DNA of 64,000 bases from Thalassotalea sediminis (GTDB lineage Bacteria > Pseudomonadota > Gammaproteobacteria > Enterobacterales > Alteromonadaceae). The stretch spans positions 2,232,001 through 2,296,000 of the forward strand of contig NZ_AP027361.1 in assembly GCF_030295915.1 (NCBI RefSeq), written 5' to 3'. The notes below the pieces were generated by a model. It saw nothing but the letters and a program-made list of their open reading frames with translations. It had not been told where the DNA came from and did not search any database. Positions 44,460 to 54,967 of the stretch are shown here, in pieces (the stretch's first letter is position 1; every line of letters starts with the position of its first letter). A program made the position numbers and the translations under genes.

Positions 44460-45320
44460 ATGATTAATATAATCAAAGACACCTCAAAAATCGCATTATT
44501 TAGAGATCATAAGTTTACGAAAAGCGAACATTTGAATTACGCTTACTCGCCGATAAACTCTCTAAAATTTAGTGATAATCAACAAATAAGAGCAATATTA
44601 GATGGTATTTACTTAAAACTAGAATCATGTGTGTTACATAAGTTTGTTATTCTTGAAGGAATTCATAGACGTTCTTCTGACAATCAAATTGCTTATGAAG
44701 AGGTAGTTAAGAGCAGTGGTGGCATTACTAATTGTATAAAAATGGCTCAAAACTCTAAAAGAAGTGATTTTATAATCGTATTTGATTATCCTGAAACGAA
44801 AATTGAAATAGAATCATTTATAACTAAAACAAAATCACTGTTAGACAGCTTAGCTCAACTAACATCCCTAACCTTTCAGCTTGAAAAAACGTCTTTCAAC
44901 GATAAATTTATCGAATCTATAAAACAAAAATCCATAAAGAATAAACAAGCAAATAAAATAATTAAGCTAATAACACTTAACCAAAAGCTATGGATTGAAG
45001 AACTTATAAAAATTAGAAATCTATCAGTGCATCATGGTGGCTTAGTAAACCAATTTAATTGGGCTATAGATCTTGTTGATATACCTAAAAAAGACTTTGA
45101 CTTAATTCAAAAGCCTATAATGCCAAATAATGAATCAGTTGAAGAATTTATTACAAAGGTAACAAAAAATATATCCCATCTAGTTTTTTGGCTAAAGTAC
45201 TTCTGCGCAAAACAAATCAGTTATAATCCAGAACAAATCTACTCGCAGGATAATTTAAAGTGTTTTTGTGGTTCTGGAGAAACATTTAATAAATGTTGTA
45301 AAAACAAAAAACCCGCCTAA
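44460..45320 (+). CDS. HEPN-like protein with C-terminal SEC-C zinc motif
   Basis: A 286-residue, Lys/Ile-rich protein of low GC. The central helical region contains R186-NLSV-H191 (IRNLSVHHGG), matching the R-x4-6-H motif of HEPN domains, often RNases in defence or toxin systems. The C-terminus has a SEC-C zinc-binding motif (CFCGSGETFNKCC). The combination suggests a nucleic-acid-acting accessory protein; function is inferred only from motifs. No antitoxin-like partner is adjacent. Its last codons and TAA stop are formed by the sucD terminator hairpin. The ribosome site is weak. Confidence 0.65.
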   Translation: MINIIKDTSKIALFRDHKFTKSEHLNYAYSPINSLKFSDNQQIRAILDGIYLKLESCVLHKFVILEGIHRRSSDNQIAYEEVVKSSGGITNCIKMAQNSKRSDFIIVFDYPETKIEIESFITKTKSLLDSLAQLTSLTFQLEKTSFNDKFIESIKQKSIKNKQANKIIKLITLNQKLWIEELIKIRNLSVHHGGLVNQFNWAIDLVDIPKKDFDLIQKPIMPNNESVEEFITKVTKNISHLVFWLKYFCAKQISYNPEQIYSQDNLKCFCGSGETFNKCCKNKKPA

Positions 45321-45332
45321 TGGCGGGTTTTT
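45307..45332. terminator. Bidirectional terminator after sucD
   Basis: AAAAACCCGCC and GGCGGGTTTTT pair around TAAT. The loop contains the stop codon of the convergent HEPN-like gene. Confidence 0.9.
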
Positions 45333-45359
45333 CAAATCTTCAAAAAGAAGGTTAGCCGA

Positions 45360-46232
45360 TTACCAACCTGCTTTCTCTTTAAGTGCAACACCGATGTCCG
45401 CTAATGAACGTACAGTCTTAACACCAGCCGCTTCTAAAGCAGCAAATTTCTCATCAGCTGTACCTTTACCACCAGCGATAATAGCACCAGCATGGCCCAT
45501 ACGCTTACCTGGAGGAGCAGTAACACCAGCGATGTAAGAAACTACAGGCTTAGTTACATTAGCTTTAATGTACTCAGCTGCTTCTTCTTCTGCAGTACCA
45601 CCGATCTCACCGATCATTACGATCGCTTCAGTTTGTGGATCGTTTTGGAACATTTCCAATACGTCAATAAAGTTAGTACCTGGGATTGGGTCACCACCAA
45701 TACCAACACATGTTGATTGACCAAAACCAGCGTCAGTTGTTTGCTTAACTGCTTCGTAAGTTAATGTACCTGAACGAGATACAATACCTACTTTACCTGG
45801 CTTGTGGATGTGACCTGGCATGATACCGATTTTACATTCGCCCGGCGTGATAACACCTGGACAGTTAGGACCGATCATGCGAACGCCTGTTTCTTCAAGC
45901 TTAACTTTAACGTCAAGCATGTCTAGCGTTGGAATACCTTCAGTGATAGTAACGATTAATTCGATACCAGCATCGATAGCTTCTAAGATTGCATCTTTAC
46001 AGAAAGGTGCAGGAACATAAATAACTGTTGCTGTTGCGCCAGTTGCTTCTACAGCTTCACGCACTGTGTTAAAAACTGGAAGACCTAGGTGAGTTTGACC
46101 GCCTTTACCTGGTGATACACCACCAACCATTTTCGTTCCATATTCAATCGCTTGCTCTGAGTGAAAAGTACCTTGACCACCAGTGAAGCCTTGACAGATA
46201 ACTTTAGTATCTTTGTTAATTAATACAGACAT
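45360..46232 (-). CDS. sucD: Succinate-CoA ligase, alpha subunit
   Basis: A 290-residue alpha subunit of succinyl-CoA synthetase, which converts succinyl-CoA to succinate with ADP or GDP phosphorylation. The Rossmann CoA-binding region ([20 protein letters not shown]) and the phosphohistidine loop ([17 protein letters not shown]) are intact. ATG and the sucC stop overlap (TAATG), so the subunits are coupled. The length is normal. The operon is separated from sucAB by two inserted genes. Confidence 0.98.
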   Translation of the reverse strand: MSVLINKDTKVICQGFTGGQGTFHSEQAIEYGTKMVGGVSPGKGGQTHLGLPVFNTVREAVEATGATATVIYVPAPFCKDAILEAIDAGIELIVTITEGIPTLDMLDVKVKLEETGVRMIGPNCPGVITPGECKIGIMPGHIHKPGKVGIVSRSGTLTYEAVKQTTDAGFGQSTCVGIGGDPIPGTNFIDVLEMFQNDPQTEAIVMIGEIGGTAEEEAAEYIKANVTKPVVSYIAGVTAPPGKRMGHAGAIIAGGKGTADEKFAALEAAGVKTVRSLADIGVALKEKAGW

Positions 46233-47398
46233 TATTTGCCCTCCGCAGCAGCAACAACTTTAGTCGCAGCGTCAGTTAATGATTCAGCAGCAATAACGTT
46301 TACGTCTGAGCTTGCTAATACTTCACGACCAGCTTCAGCGTTAGTACCTTCTAAACGCACAACAACTGGTACTTCAACGCCTACTTCTTTAACAGCAGCG
46401 ATAATACCTTCAGCGATCATGTCACAACGTACAATACCACCGAAGATGTTTACGAGTACTGCGCTTACATTGTCATCTGAAAGGATGATTTTGAATGCTT
46501 CAGCAACACGCTCTTTTGTTGCACCGCCACCTACATCTAAGAAGTTAGCTGGCTTACCGCCGTGTAAGTTAACGATATCCATTGTACCCATTGCTAGGCC
46601 TGCACCATTAACCATACAACCTACGTTGCCATCTAATGCTACGTAGTTTAATTCCCATTGTGCCGCATGTGCTTCACGCTCATCTTCTTGAGATGGATCG
46701 TGGAAACCACGGATTTTTGGTTGACGATATAACGCATTTGAGTCTACGCCAATTTTACCGTCAAGACAGTGAAGGTTACCTTCGTCTGTGATCACTAATG
46801 GGTTAATTTCTAATAACGCAAAATCATGATCATTGAACATGTTACCAAGACCCATAAAGATCTTAACGAATTGCTTCATTTGCGTTGGGTTTAAACCTAA
46901 TTTAAAGCCTAATTCACGTGCTTGGTATGCTTGTGGACCCACTAATGGATCAATCGCCGCTTTATGAATTAAGTGTGGCGTTTCCTCAGCAACTGTTTCG
47001 ATGTCTACACCACCTTCAGTTGATGCCATGAAAACAACGCGACGCGTACCACGATCAACAACCGCACCTAAATATAGTTCGTTCGCGATATCAGTACAGC
47101 TTTCTACTAAAATTTTAGCAACAGGCTGACCATTTGCATCTGTTTGATAAGTTACTAAGTTCTTACCTAACCAATGTTGTGCAAATTCTTTGATTTCGTC
47201 TTTAGTTTTAACTAGCTTAACACCGCCAGCTTTACCACGGCCACCAGCGTGAACCTGTGCCTTAACTACCCACATATCGCCGCCAATTTTGTCAGCAGCT
47301 TCAGCAGCTTCTTGAGGGGTATCGCACGCGAAACCTTCAGAAACTGGTAAACCATATTCAGCGAATAATTGTTTCGCTTGATACTCATGCAAATTCAT
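46232..47398 (-). CDS. sucC: Succinate-CoA ligase, beta subunit (ADP-forming)
   Basis: A 388-residue ATP-grasp subunit that partners Suc[20 protein letters not shown], the nucleotide-binding [14 protein letters not shown] and [13 protein letters not shown] are diagnostic. The upstream region (191 bp) must carry the promoter, since the sucB gene lies 2.4 kb away beyond a terminator and an oppositely oriented gene. Confidence 0.98.
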   Translation of the reverse strand: MNLHEYQAKQLFAEYGLPVSEGFACDTPQEAAEAADKIGGDMWVVKAQVHAGGRGKAGGVKLVKTKDEIKEFAQHWLGKNLVTYQTDANGQPVAKILVESCTDIANELYLGAVVDRGTRRVVFMASTEGGVDIETVAEETPHLIHKAAIDPLVGPQAYQARELGFKLGLNPTQMKQFVKIFMGLGNMFNDHDFALLEINPLVITDEGNLHCLDGKIGVDSNALYRQPKIRGFHDPSQEDEREAHAAQWELNYVALDGNVGCMVNGAGLAMGTMDIVNLHGGKPANFLDVGGGATKERVAEAFKIILSDDNVSAVLVNIFGGIVRCDMIAEGIIAAVKEVGVEVPVVVRLEGTNAEAGREVLASSDVNVIAAESLTDAATKVVAAAEGK

Positions 47399-47589
47399 GG
47401 TGTTTTTCCACTTATCTGTAAATGAAGAGGTAACGACTTTCTAACTGTCATTACCATCGAAAAGTCGACCGATTATAGTACAAAAGCTCTAAAGAGCAAA
47501 CCCCTTAGAAGCTATACTATAGTCTAGTCTTAGACTTTTTCGATTAAGTTTTAATTAAGTGTAGAAATCTTTATCATTTAAAATGAACG

Positions 47590-48261
47590 TTAGTGGGTTT
47601 TAGCAAGGCTTTTCGACAATATTCCTACATTTTTACGCATTTTTTCTTTTGCTGATTTTCGATGTATATATTCCACAAATAATAAGTTAACAATCAAGCC
47701 TGCCCATATTAAAATACCAATAATTAAGTCAGTTAATATTTCTTGCCCGAACAGCATAAAAATAGGAAGAATGATAAGTCGTTGTGTCGCCGGCCCAAGT
47801 GCTGCTGCCATCGCTCTCATCATCCAAAGCTTATGCCGGATAATATTTTTCTGAGCAATCGCATAGATAGCAATAACCAACGACGTTATCAGCAGAAGGT
47901 TATATGCGACAATCCCCGCATATTTTAATGCGCCGCCGTAACTAGGAAAAAACTGATTCATCCACAACGCTGACAAAACAACAGGAATAGCACTGACCGC
48001 CAATAATCTACCAAGGATACGATGAAAGCCAGGCGTTTTTCGACGAATTGGTTCTGCAAATTGTAATGGTGATAATAAATTGAAAAAAATGCCAAATACA
48101 ATATGAATCACTATAGGCAACGGCGTTTCTGTATACGTACTATTAGTCGTACCATTACCAATACTATTCAATTGTAAAACACCTAATGCAATAGAAATCA
48201 TGCCTAATAACAATAATAATATACTGGTTCGCCAAGGGGACAACTTCTCTCGAATGCTCAT
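47590..48261 (-). CDS. DUF2306 family membrane protein
   Basis: A 223-residue multipass protein. The ATG at 48261 follows AGGA at good spacing; the ATG five codons earlier is less well placed. HRILGRLLAVSAIPVVLSALWMNQFFP and IIRHKLWMMRAMAAALGPATQRL carry the conserved HxxxGR and RHKxWMxR motifs of DUF2306, a family with several membrane helices and unknown function. It diverges from the AraC-type regulator at 48471, suggesting control by it. Confidence 0.8.
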   Translation of the reverse strand: MSIREKLSPWRTSILLLLLGMISIALGVLQLNSIGNGTTNSTYTETPLPIVIHIVFGIFFNLLSPLQFAEPIRRKTPGFHRILGRLLAVSAIPVVLSALWMNQFFPSYGGALKYAGIVAYNLLLITSLVIAIYAIAQKNIIRHKLWMMRAMAAALGPATQRLIILPIFMLFGQEILTDLIIGILIWAGLIVNLLFVEYIHRKSAKEKMRKNVGILSKSLAKTH

Positions 48262-48470
48262 AAAAGTTCCTAACATTAACTCTATTCAAATAAACACATG
48301 GTTATTCTGTTGTATTAATCATTAAGGTTTACGGTTAGCTTTGTCGTCCGCGCCTATACGCGAAGACTTTTTCAACTGCTTTTTCTGCAAAGATTTGTGT
48401 ATATTAAACAATAGAATCATTGTCACAGGTGTTTGAGCATCGTGATGTTAGTAAAAAGGTTTTACATTCA

Positions 48471-49712
48471 ATGTACGAAAACACTTTGTCGGTTACGGTA
48501 TTGCTTATCGCGCTTGGTCAAATTTTATTAACCATATCTTTAGCGATACCACGGCTTAACAAAGCGCCTATTTATTTACCTTTAACGTTATTTTTTATTT
48601 CGAGCGGCCTTACGTTTTCTTTGCCTGCAATCAATACAATTTGGCCTAAGTTTACGTACTACTCTCTGTATTTATTGCTACCGACAATTTTTATCCAGCC
48701 TGTCTCTCTATGGCTTTATATTAAGGGGCTAACAACCACAAAGGCGTGGCGCATAAATCGTCACTATTGGCCACACTTTATTCCAGCCTTATTAGGTGTA
48801 TTGTCAGCTGTTTATATTGCAACGATACCTTCTTCAATGGTTATAGACCTTGTTATTACAGGTCAGCAACCGACAGAAAAACACGCAATTGTATTAGTAC
48901 TCATGTTGTTTATTTTGTTTGTTATTTTTATGATCCAAACAACCACATACTTAATCGTCATAGTTAAAAGGCTGATCCGATATAGACAACAATTACACGC
49001 TGTATTTTCCTCAACAGAGCAAAAAGAATTACTGTGGGTTATATGGTTAGTATCTATTTTTGCATTGACATGGATCGCGGTGCTATTGCATATGTTCCCC
49101 TTCATATACAATAACTCACCGTTAGTTAGCAGCGACTTTATCTCATTATGCTACTTTGCCATGATCTGGACATTAAGCATTTGGGGACTAAGACAAAAAC
49201 CTGGATTTGAATCGCATAACGTTGAAGCAGGTAAGCCAGTAAATAACATCGATATTTTAAGCACGATTAGCACGGTTAACGAAAGATTACCGAATGAAAA
49301 ACCTAGAATTTCATCCCCCCAAAGTAAATACCATCGCTCGGCCTTAGGAAAAGATCAATCTAAAAGTATTGCCAATAAATTACATAAAGCAATGCAAAGT
49401 CAACAATATTACTTACACGCCAATTTATCATTACCTGAACTTGCAAAATATTTACTTGTGCCGCCAAACTACCTCTCTCAAACATTAAATGAACATCTTG
49501 GAGAATCATTTTTTGATTATGTAAATCGATTGCGAACAGAGCATGCTAAGACACTTATTACGAAACAAGACACGTCATTACTTGATATTGCGATGGCGTC
49601 TGGCTTTAATGCAAAATCTTCGTTTTATAAAGCATTCAAAAAGTATACGGGCGTCACGCCAGGGAAGTTTAAAAAGAACTTAAGCAATAACGTTAAAATA
49701 GAACCAAGTTGA
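48471..49712 (+). CDS. Membrane-associated AraC family transcriptional regulator
   Basis: A 413-residue protein, ATG at 48471 (a TTG 17 codons upstream is possible). The N-terminal 240 residues form about seven hydrophobic helices (VTVLLIALGQILLTISLAI, IYLPLTLFFISSGLTFSL, VLMLFILFVIFMIQTTTYL). The C-terminal 100 residues are an AraC HTH (LSLPELAKYLLVPPNYLSQTL, SLLDIAMASGFNAKSSFYKAFKKYTG). It is thus a membrane-embedded sensor with a DNA-binding output. The adjacent divergent DUF2306 membrane protein is a likely target. Together they separate sucAB from sucCD. Confidence 0.88.
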   Translation: MYENTLSVTVLLIALGQILLTISLAIPRLNKAPIYLPLTLFFISSGLTFSLPAINTIWPKFTYYSLYLLLPTIFIQPVSLWLYIKGLTTTKAWRINRHYWPHFIPALLGVLSAVYIATIPSSMVIDLVITGQQPTEKHAIVLVLMLFILFVIFMIQTTTYLIVIVKRLIRYRQQLHAVFSSTEQKELLWVIWLVSIFALTWIAVLLHMFPFIYNNSPLVSSDFISLCYFAMIWTLSIWGLRQKPGFESHNVEAGKPVNNIDILSTISTVNERLPNEKPRISSPQSKYHRSALGKDQSKSIANKLHKAMQSQQYYLHANLSLPELAKYLLVPPNYLSQTLNEHLGESFFDYVNRLRTEHAKTLITKQDTSLLDIAMASGFNAKSSFYKAFKKYTGVTPGKFKKNLSNNVKIEPS

Positions 49713-49719
49713 TAGATAC

Positions 49720-49747
49720 AAAAAACCGCTCATAAGAGCGGTTTTTT
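49720..49747. terminator. Bidirectional terminator between the AraC gene and sucB
   Basis: AAAAAACCGCTC and GAGCGGTTTTTT form a perfect 12-bp stem with an ATAA loop, terminating both convergent transcripts. Confidence 0.93.
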
Positions 49748-49765
49748 ATTCACAAATATTACTTA

Positions 49766-51247
49766 TTAAACATCGAGTAATAAGCGTGTTGGATCTTCAA
49801 GCAACTCTTTAATCGTTACCAAGAAGCCAACAGACTCTTTACCATCGATTAAACGATGATCATAAGATAATGCTAAATACATCATTGGTAAAATTTCAAC
49901 TTTACCATCTACCGCCATTGGGCGATCTTGGATTTTATGCATACCTAAAATCGCAGTTTGCGGTAAGTTAATGATAGGCGTTGAAAGCAATGATCCAAAT
50001 ACCCCACCGTTAGTGATGGTAAAGTTACCGCCTTGCATGTCATCCATTGTTAACTTGCCGTCACGACCCTTGATCGCTAAATCACGAATGCCTTGCTCAA
50101 TACCTGCCATTGAAAGCTGATCAGAATCGCGTAGAACAGGAGTAACTAAACCACGAGGTGTAGACACAGCGATAGAAATATCAAAGAAGTTATGATAAAC
50201 AATATCATCACCATCAATTGAAGCGTTAACTGATGGGAAACGTTTCAATGCTTCTGTAACCGCTTTTACGTAGAACGACATGAAACCTAAGCGTGTATCA
50301 TGTGTTTTCTCAAAAACGTCTTTGTATTGTTTACGAAGATCCATGATCGGTTTCATGTTTACTTCGTTGAATGTGGTTAACATTGCTGTTGAGTTTTTAG
50401 CTTCTAGCAAGCGGTTAGCAATAGTTTTACGTAAACGTGTCATTGGTACACGTTTTTGACTGCGCTCACCTAATGCACTGTTAGCAGGTGTAACGGCTGC
50501 AGGAGAAGATTTTGTCTCAGCAGACGCTGATTTATGTACCGCTGCTTCAACATCTTCTTTGGTAATTCTGCCGCCTTTGCCAGTTCCTTTTACATCACTC
50601 GCAGATAAGCCTTTTTCAGTCATTAAACGACGAACTGAAGGGCTAGCAACTTCATCACCAGATGAAGCTTCTTCTGCAGGAGCAGCCGTTGGAGCAGATG
50701 TAGCCGACGCGCCAGCAATTAACTCAGCGATTTTTTGCTGACCTAATACCGTATCACCTTCTGCATGAATAATTTTCCCCATCACACCGTCAGATGTAGC
50801 TGGTACTTCTAAAACAACTTTATCCGTTTCAATATCGACTAATACTTGATCACGAGATACCGAATCACCTTCAGCTACATGCCATGTAGCAATCGTTGCA
50901 TCAGCAACTGATTCTGGTAATACAGGTACCAAAATATCTTGTACTTGGCCTTCAGGAGCTGATTCTTTAGCAGGCGTATCTTCCTTATCGGCTGACGGAG
51001 CAGCCGCTGCACCAGCTTCCAAAATAGCGATAACTTGTTCGCCTAGCACAGTAGCACCCTCGCCTTCACGAATTTCGCTGATTACACCGTCAGAAGTCGC
51101 TGGTACTTCTAACACTACTTTATCAGTTTCAATTTCTACTAATACTTGATCACGTTTAACGCTATCACCTACCTGTACGTGCCAAGTAGCAACTGTCGCG
51201 TCAGCAACTGATTCTGGTAATACTGGAACCTTAATTTCGGTCGTCAT
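49766..51247 (-). CDS. sucB: Dihydrolipoyllysine succinyltransferase (2-oxoglutarate dehydrogenase E2), two lipoyl domains
   Basis: A 493-residue E2 subunit of the 2-oxoglutarate dehydrogenase complex. Two lipoyl domains are present, with lipoylated lysines predicted at K43 and K143 (both in [11 protein letters not shown] or [11 protein letters not shown]), exactly 100 residues apart and nearly identical. A hinge leads to the peripheral-subunit-binding domain ([22 protein letters not shown]) and the catalytic domain ending with SYDHRLIDG (His464). E. coli SucB has one lipoyl domain and about 405 residues, so this is an extended form. AAGGAAT precedes the ATG. It is 38 bp after sucA. Confidence 0.97.
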   Translation of the reverse strand: MTTEIKVPVLPESVADATVATWHVQVGDSVKRDQVLVEIETDKVVLEVPATSDGVISEIREGEGATVLGEQVIAILEAGAAAAPSADKEDTPAKESAPEGQVQDILVPVLPESVADATIATWHVAEGDSVSRDQVLVDIETDKVVLEVPATSDGVMGKIIHAEGDTVLGQQKIAELIAGASATSAPTAAPAEEASSGDEVASPSVRRLMTEKGLSASDVKGTGKGGRITKEDVEAAVHKSASAETKSSPAAVTPANSALGERSQKRVPMTRLRKTIANRLLEAKNSTAMLTTFNEVNMKPIMDLRKQYKDVFEKTHDTRLGFMSFYVKAVTEALKRFPSVNASIDGDDIVYHNFFDISIAVSTPRGLVTPVLRDSDQLSMAGIEQGIRDLAIKGRDGKLTMDDMQGGNFTITNGGVFGSLLSTPIINLPQTAILGMHKIQDRPMAVDGKVEILPMMYLALSYDHRLIDGKESVGFLVTIKELLEDPTRLLLDV

Positions 51248-51285
51248 TCATTTATTCCTTACAATCTCTTAACCACAACAATGGT

Positions 51286-54093
51286 CTACTTAGCATTTAG
51301 CGCATCATTTACTAGCGCTTGCTGTTCTTTAACATGGACAGACATATAACCTACAGCCGGTGCAGCAGAAGCTTTTCGGCCAGCATATGTCAAATAAGTA
51401 CCGTCAGGGATAGCCTGTCTAAAGTGGTGTTGCGAACAATACCAAGCACCTTGATTTTGTGGCTCTTCCTGACACCAGACGAATTCTTTTACATGCTGAT
51501 ATTGTTCTAACTCAGCTGCTAATTCTTTTTCTGGGAATGGGTATAACTGTTCAACACGTATAATCGCTACGTTCTCTTGCTCATTCTTACGACGTTGTTC
51601 AATCAATTCGTAATATACTTTACCGCTACAGAACACAACACGATCTACATTTTCAGCTTTAATATTGTCGTCAACTTCACCAATAATATTATGATAGAAA
51701 CCCGTTGCTAAGTCTTCTAGTGAAGATACTGCAAGTGGGTGACGTAAAAGTGATTTTGGCGACATAACAATCAATGGACGACGCATAGGACGTACTACTT
51801 GACGACGAAGCATATTGAACACTTGAGCAGGGGTTGAAGGAACACATACTTGCATATTGTGATCGGCACATAGTTGCAAGAATCGCTCTAAACGTGCTGA
51901 TGAATGCTCTGGGCCTTGTCCTTCATAGCCGTGCGGTAAAAGCATAGTTAAACCACATAACCTACCCCACTTTTGTTCACCAGAAGAAATGAACTGATCA
52001 AATACAACTTGCGCACAGTTGGCAAAATCACCAAACTGAGCTTCCCAAATCGTTAAGCCATTTGGTTCTGCTGTGGTATAACCATATTCAAATGCCAACA
52101 CAGACACTTCTGATAATACCGAGTCATGCACATCAAAAGGACCTTGATCTTCACTAACATTTTTTAATGGTACATAAGCATTAGAATCATCTTGATTATA
52201 CAATACTGCATGACGATGGAAGAAAGTACCACGACCAGAGTCCTGACCAGTAATACGTACGCGATCTCCACCTTTAACGATCATGCCGTAAGCAAGGTTT
52301 TCTGCAAACCCCCAGTCGAGTAACTTTTCACCACTCGCCATTTTCTTACGATCATCGTAAATTTTCTTAACACGTGAATGTACAGCGTGATCTTCCGGAT
52401 ATGAAGAGATTTTTTCAGCTAATGCTTTAAGTTCTTCTAGCGGAATATCACCATCATATGGGTCATCCCAGTCATGATCTAAAAACGGTGTCCAATCAAC
52501 GGAATGTTCAGTCATTGGTCGATACTGTTCAACAGTACATTGACCTTCATCAAGTAACTTTCTGTAGTACTCGGCCAGTTCATTTGAACGGTCTAGGCGA
52601 ATACTTCCTTCTTGATCAAGTTGGTTAGCATAGAGTTGTCTAGGCGTAGGATGCTTTTTAACCTTCTTATAAACCAACGGTTGAGTAGCGCTTGGTTCAT
52701 CTGCTTCGTTATGTCCATGACGACGATAACAAACAAGATCTATCACAACATCTCGCTTAAACTTATTTCTAAAATCTAATGCAATCTGTGTCGCTAAAAT
52801 AACCGCTTCCGGATCATCACCATTTACATGGAAAATTGGTGCCTGAACCATTTTGGCTATTTCAGTACAGTATTCACCACTGCGGGTATCCGCTGGGTTA
52901 GATGTAGTAAAACCAACTTGGTTATTAACAACGATACGTACACTACCACCCACCTTAAAGGCACGTGCTTGTGACATATTAAAAGTTTCTTGTACAACAC
53001 CTTGACCGGCTATCGCCGAATCACCATGGATGGTAATAGGTAAAACCAAATCACCACCATTACAGTCACGACGGTCTAAACGTGCTCTAACAGAGCCCAT
53101 TACTACTGGATTTACAATTTCAAGATGAGAGGGGTTAAACGCCAATGCCAAATGAACATTGCCACCTGGTGTAACAAAGTCAGATGAGTACCCCATATGA
53201 TACTTAACGTCACCAGAACCGACTAAATCATCATGTTTTCCGGCAAATTCGTCAAACAGTTTTGATGGGTTTTTACCCATCACATTAACTAATACATTTA
53301 ACCGTCCACGGTGTGCCATTCCAAGCACAACTTCTTTGGTACCATGAGCACCGGCACGGGTAATTAGTTCTTTAAGCATTGGGATCAGTGCATCACCACC
53401 TTCCAATGAAAATCTTTTTGCACCAGGAAATTTAGCGCCAAGGTATTTTTCAAGGCCGTCAGCTGCGATCAATCCTTTTAAGACTTCTTCTTTTTCTTTT
53501 ACTGATAATTGTGCTTGAGATTGCACCGATTCCAAACGCTGTTGTAACCAACGCTTTTCTTCAGTAGAAGTCATGTGCATATACTCAGCGCCTATCGAAC
53601 CACAATAAGTTTTGCGTAGCGCTTTGTATAAATCACCGAGTTTCATTTGCTCTTGTCCACTAGCAAACGAACCGATATTGAATTCGCGATCGAAATCATT
53701 TTCAGATAGTTCGTGATGAGATAGCTGTAAGTCGCGAACCTGATCACGCTGCCATAAACCTAATGGGTCTATATTGGCATTTTGATGGCCTCTGAAGCGA
53801 AACGCATTAATCAGCTGTAGTACTTTGACTTGCTTAGCATCGCTACCACCTGACACAACAACTGTTTTATGTGTTTGTTTAGCAAGCTCACGAAATTCTT
53901 CACGAATTTCAGAATGACGATATTCAACATCTGCACCTTCGATTTTTGGTAAATCGTCAAATACAGCACGCCATTCCTCTGAAACAGATTGCGAGTTATC
54001 TAAATAAGATTCATATAGTTCTTCTATATAAGCAGTATTTGCACCGCTTAAATGGGAAGACTCTAGCCAAGCCTTCATTACACCTTCTGGCAT
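51286..54093 (-). CDS. sucA: 2-oxoglutarate dehydrogenase E1 component
   Basis: A 935-residue thiamine diphosphate-dependent E1 that decarboxylates 2-oxoglutarate and succinylates the lipoyl groups of SucB. The N-terminus MKAWLESSHLSGANTAYIEELYESYL is collinear with E. coli SucA, and the length matches. ThDP/Mg region HGDSAIAGQGVVQETFNMSQ and the C-terminal transketolase domain (AGRKASAAPAVGYMSVH) are complete. AAGGAA lies before the ATG. It is followed directly by sucB. Confidence 0.98.
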   Translation of the reverse strand: MPEGVMKAWLESSHLSGANTAYIEELYESYLDNSQSVSEEWRAVFDDLPKIEGADVEYRHSEIREEFRELAKQTHKTVVVSGGSDAKQVKVLQLINAFRFRGHQNANIDPLGLWQRDQVRDLQLSHHELSENDFDREFNIGSFASGQEQMKLGDLYKALRKTYCGSIGAEYMHMTSTEEKRWLQQRLESVQSQAQLSVKEKEEVLKGLIAADGLEKYLGAKFPGAKRFSLEGGDALIPMLKELITRAGAHGTKEVVLGMAHRGRLNVLVNVMGKNPSKLFDEFAGKHDDLVGSGDVKYHMGYSSDFVTPGGNVHLALAFNPSHLEIVNPVVMGSVRARLDRRDCNGGDLVLPITIHGDSAIAGQGVVQETFNMSQARAFKVGGSVRIVVNNQVGFTTSNPADTRSGEYCTEIAKMVQAPIFHVNGDDPEAVILATQIALDFRNKFKRDVVIDLVCYRRHGHNEADEPSATQPLVYKKVKKHPTPRQLYANQLDQEGSIRLDRSNELAEYYRKLLDEGQCTVEQYRPMTEHSVDWTPFLDHDWDDPYDGDIPLEELKALAEKISSYPEDHAVHSRVKKIYDDRKKMASGEKLLDWGFAENLAYGMIVKGGDRVRITGQDSGRGTFFHRHAVLYNQDDSNAYVPLKNVSEDQGPFDVHDSVLSEVSVLAFEYGYTTAEPNGLTIWEAQFGDFANCAQVVFDQFISSGEQKWGRLCGLTMLLPHGYEGQGPEHSSARLERFLQLCADHNMQVCVPSTPAQVFNMLRRQVVRPMRRPLIVMSPKSLLRHPLAVSSLEDLATGFYHNIIGEVDDNIKAENVDRVVFCSGKVYYELIEQRRKNEQENVAIIRVEQLYPFPEKELAAELEQYQHVKEFVWCQEEPQNQGAWYCSQHHFRQAIPDGTYLTYAGRKASAAPAVGYMSVHVKEQQALVNDALNAK

Positions 54094-54203
54094 TGCCTGT
54101 TCCTTGAATAGGGTTAAAGCAATTAAAAATTAAATAAAAATGAGAGTAAAGTCCATTAGACTATAGCCTAATTTCTTTAAAAATCATTAATATCCCTGAA
54201 CAA

Positions 54204-54239
54204 AATCAAGGCAAGTTGCTTCTGCAACTCGCCTTGATT
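54204..54239. terminator. Strong hairpin between sdhB and sucA
   Basis: AATCAAGGCAAGTTGC and GCAACTCGCCTTGATT pair with one mismatch around a 4-nt loop. On the minus strand the U-run is short (TTTTG), so some readthrough from sdh into suc is possible. Confidence 0.65.
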
Positions 54240-54244
54240 ATTTT

Positions 54245-54955
54245 TTAAACTGCGCGTGATAATAACATCGACTTGATATGGCCGATAGCTTTAGTTGGGT
54301 TTAACCCTTTTGGACACACATCAACACAGTTCATAATGCCATGACAACGGAAAACGCTGTAGGCATCTTGTAAATCATCTAAACGCTCGTCAGTTGCTGT
54401 ATCACGACTATCAATTAAAAATCGATAGGCATGTAATAAGCCTGCTGGGCCGATGAATTTATCTGGATTCCACCAAAATGAAGGACAAGATGTTGAACAA
54501 CAAGCACAAAGAATACACTCATATAAACCATCTAGTTGCTCACGGTCTTCTATAGACTGTAAATGTTCACGTGCAGGTTGATCCTTGCCATCATTAATCA
54601 AATACGGCTTTATTTTTTCGTATTGGTTATAAAATTGTGTCATATCAATAACCAAATCACGAACAACTGGCAAACCTGGTAATGGACGTAATACGATCTT
54701 GTTTGCTTTTACAGCCGATAAAGGCGTTATACAAGCCAGACCATTTTTTCCGTTCATATTCAGACCGTCAGAACCACAAACACCTTCACGACATGAACGA
54801 CGGAAAGACAATGTAGAGTCTTGCTCTTTAAGTAAGATCAAGGCATCTAAAACCATCATGTCTGAGCCTTCTGGGATCTCTAACTCATAATCTTTCATAT
54901 AAGGTGCGTTATCAACATCTGGGTTGTAACGATAAATCGAAAATACCTGTTTCAT
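54245..54955 (-). CDS. sdhB: Succinate dehydrogenase iron-sulfur subunit
   Basis: A 236-residue subunit carrying the [2Fe-2S], [4Fe-4S] and [3Fe-4S] clusters that link flavin to quinone. Ligand motifs are CREGVCGSDG, CILCACCSTSCP and CHGIMNCVDVCPKGLNP. The length is typical. It is the last gene of sdhCDAB, 12 nt after sdhA. Confidence 0.98.
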   Translation of the reverse strand: MKQVFSIYRYNPDVDNAPYMKDYELEIPEGSDMMVLDALILLKEQDSTLSFRRSCREGVCGSDGLNMNGKNGLACITPLSAVKANKIVLRPLPGLPVVRDLVIDMTQFYNQYEKIKPYLINDGKDQPAREHLQSIEDREQLDGLYECILCACCSTSCPSFWWNPDKFIGPAGLLHAYRFLIDSRDTATDERLDDLQDAYSVFRCHGIMNCVDVCPKGLNPTKAIGHIKSMLLSRAV

Positions 54956-54967
54956 TAGCGACGCTCC

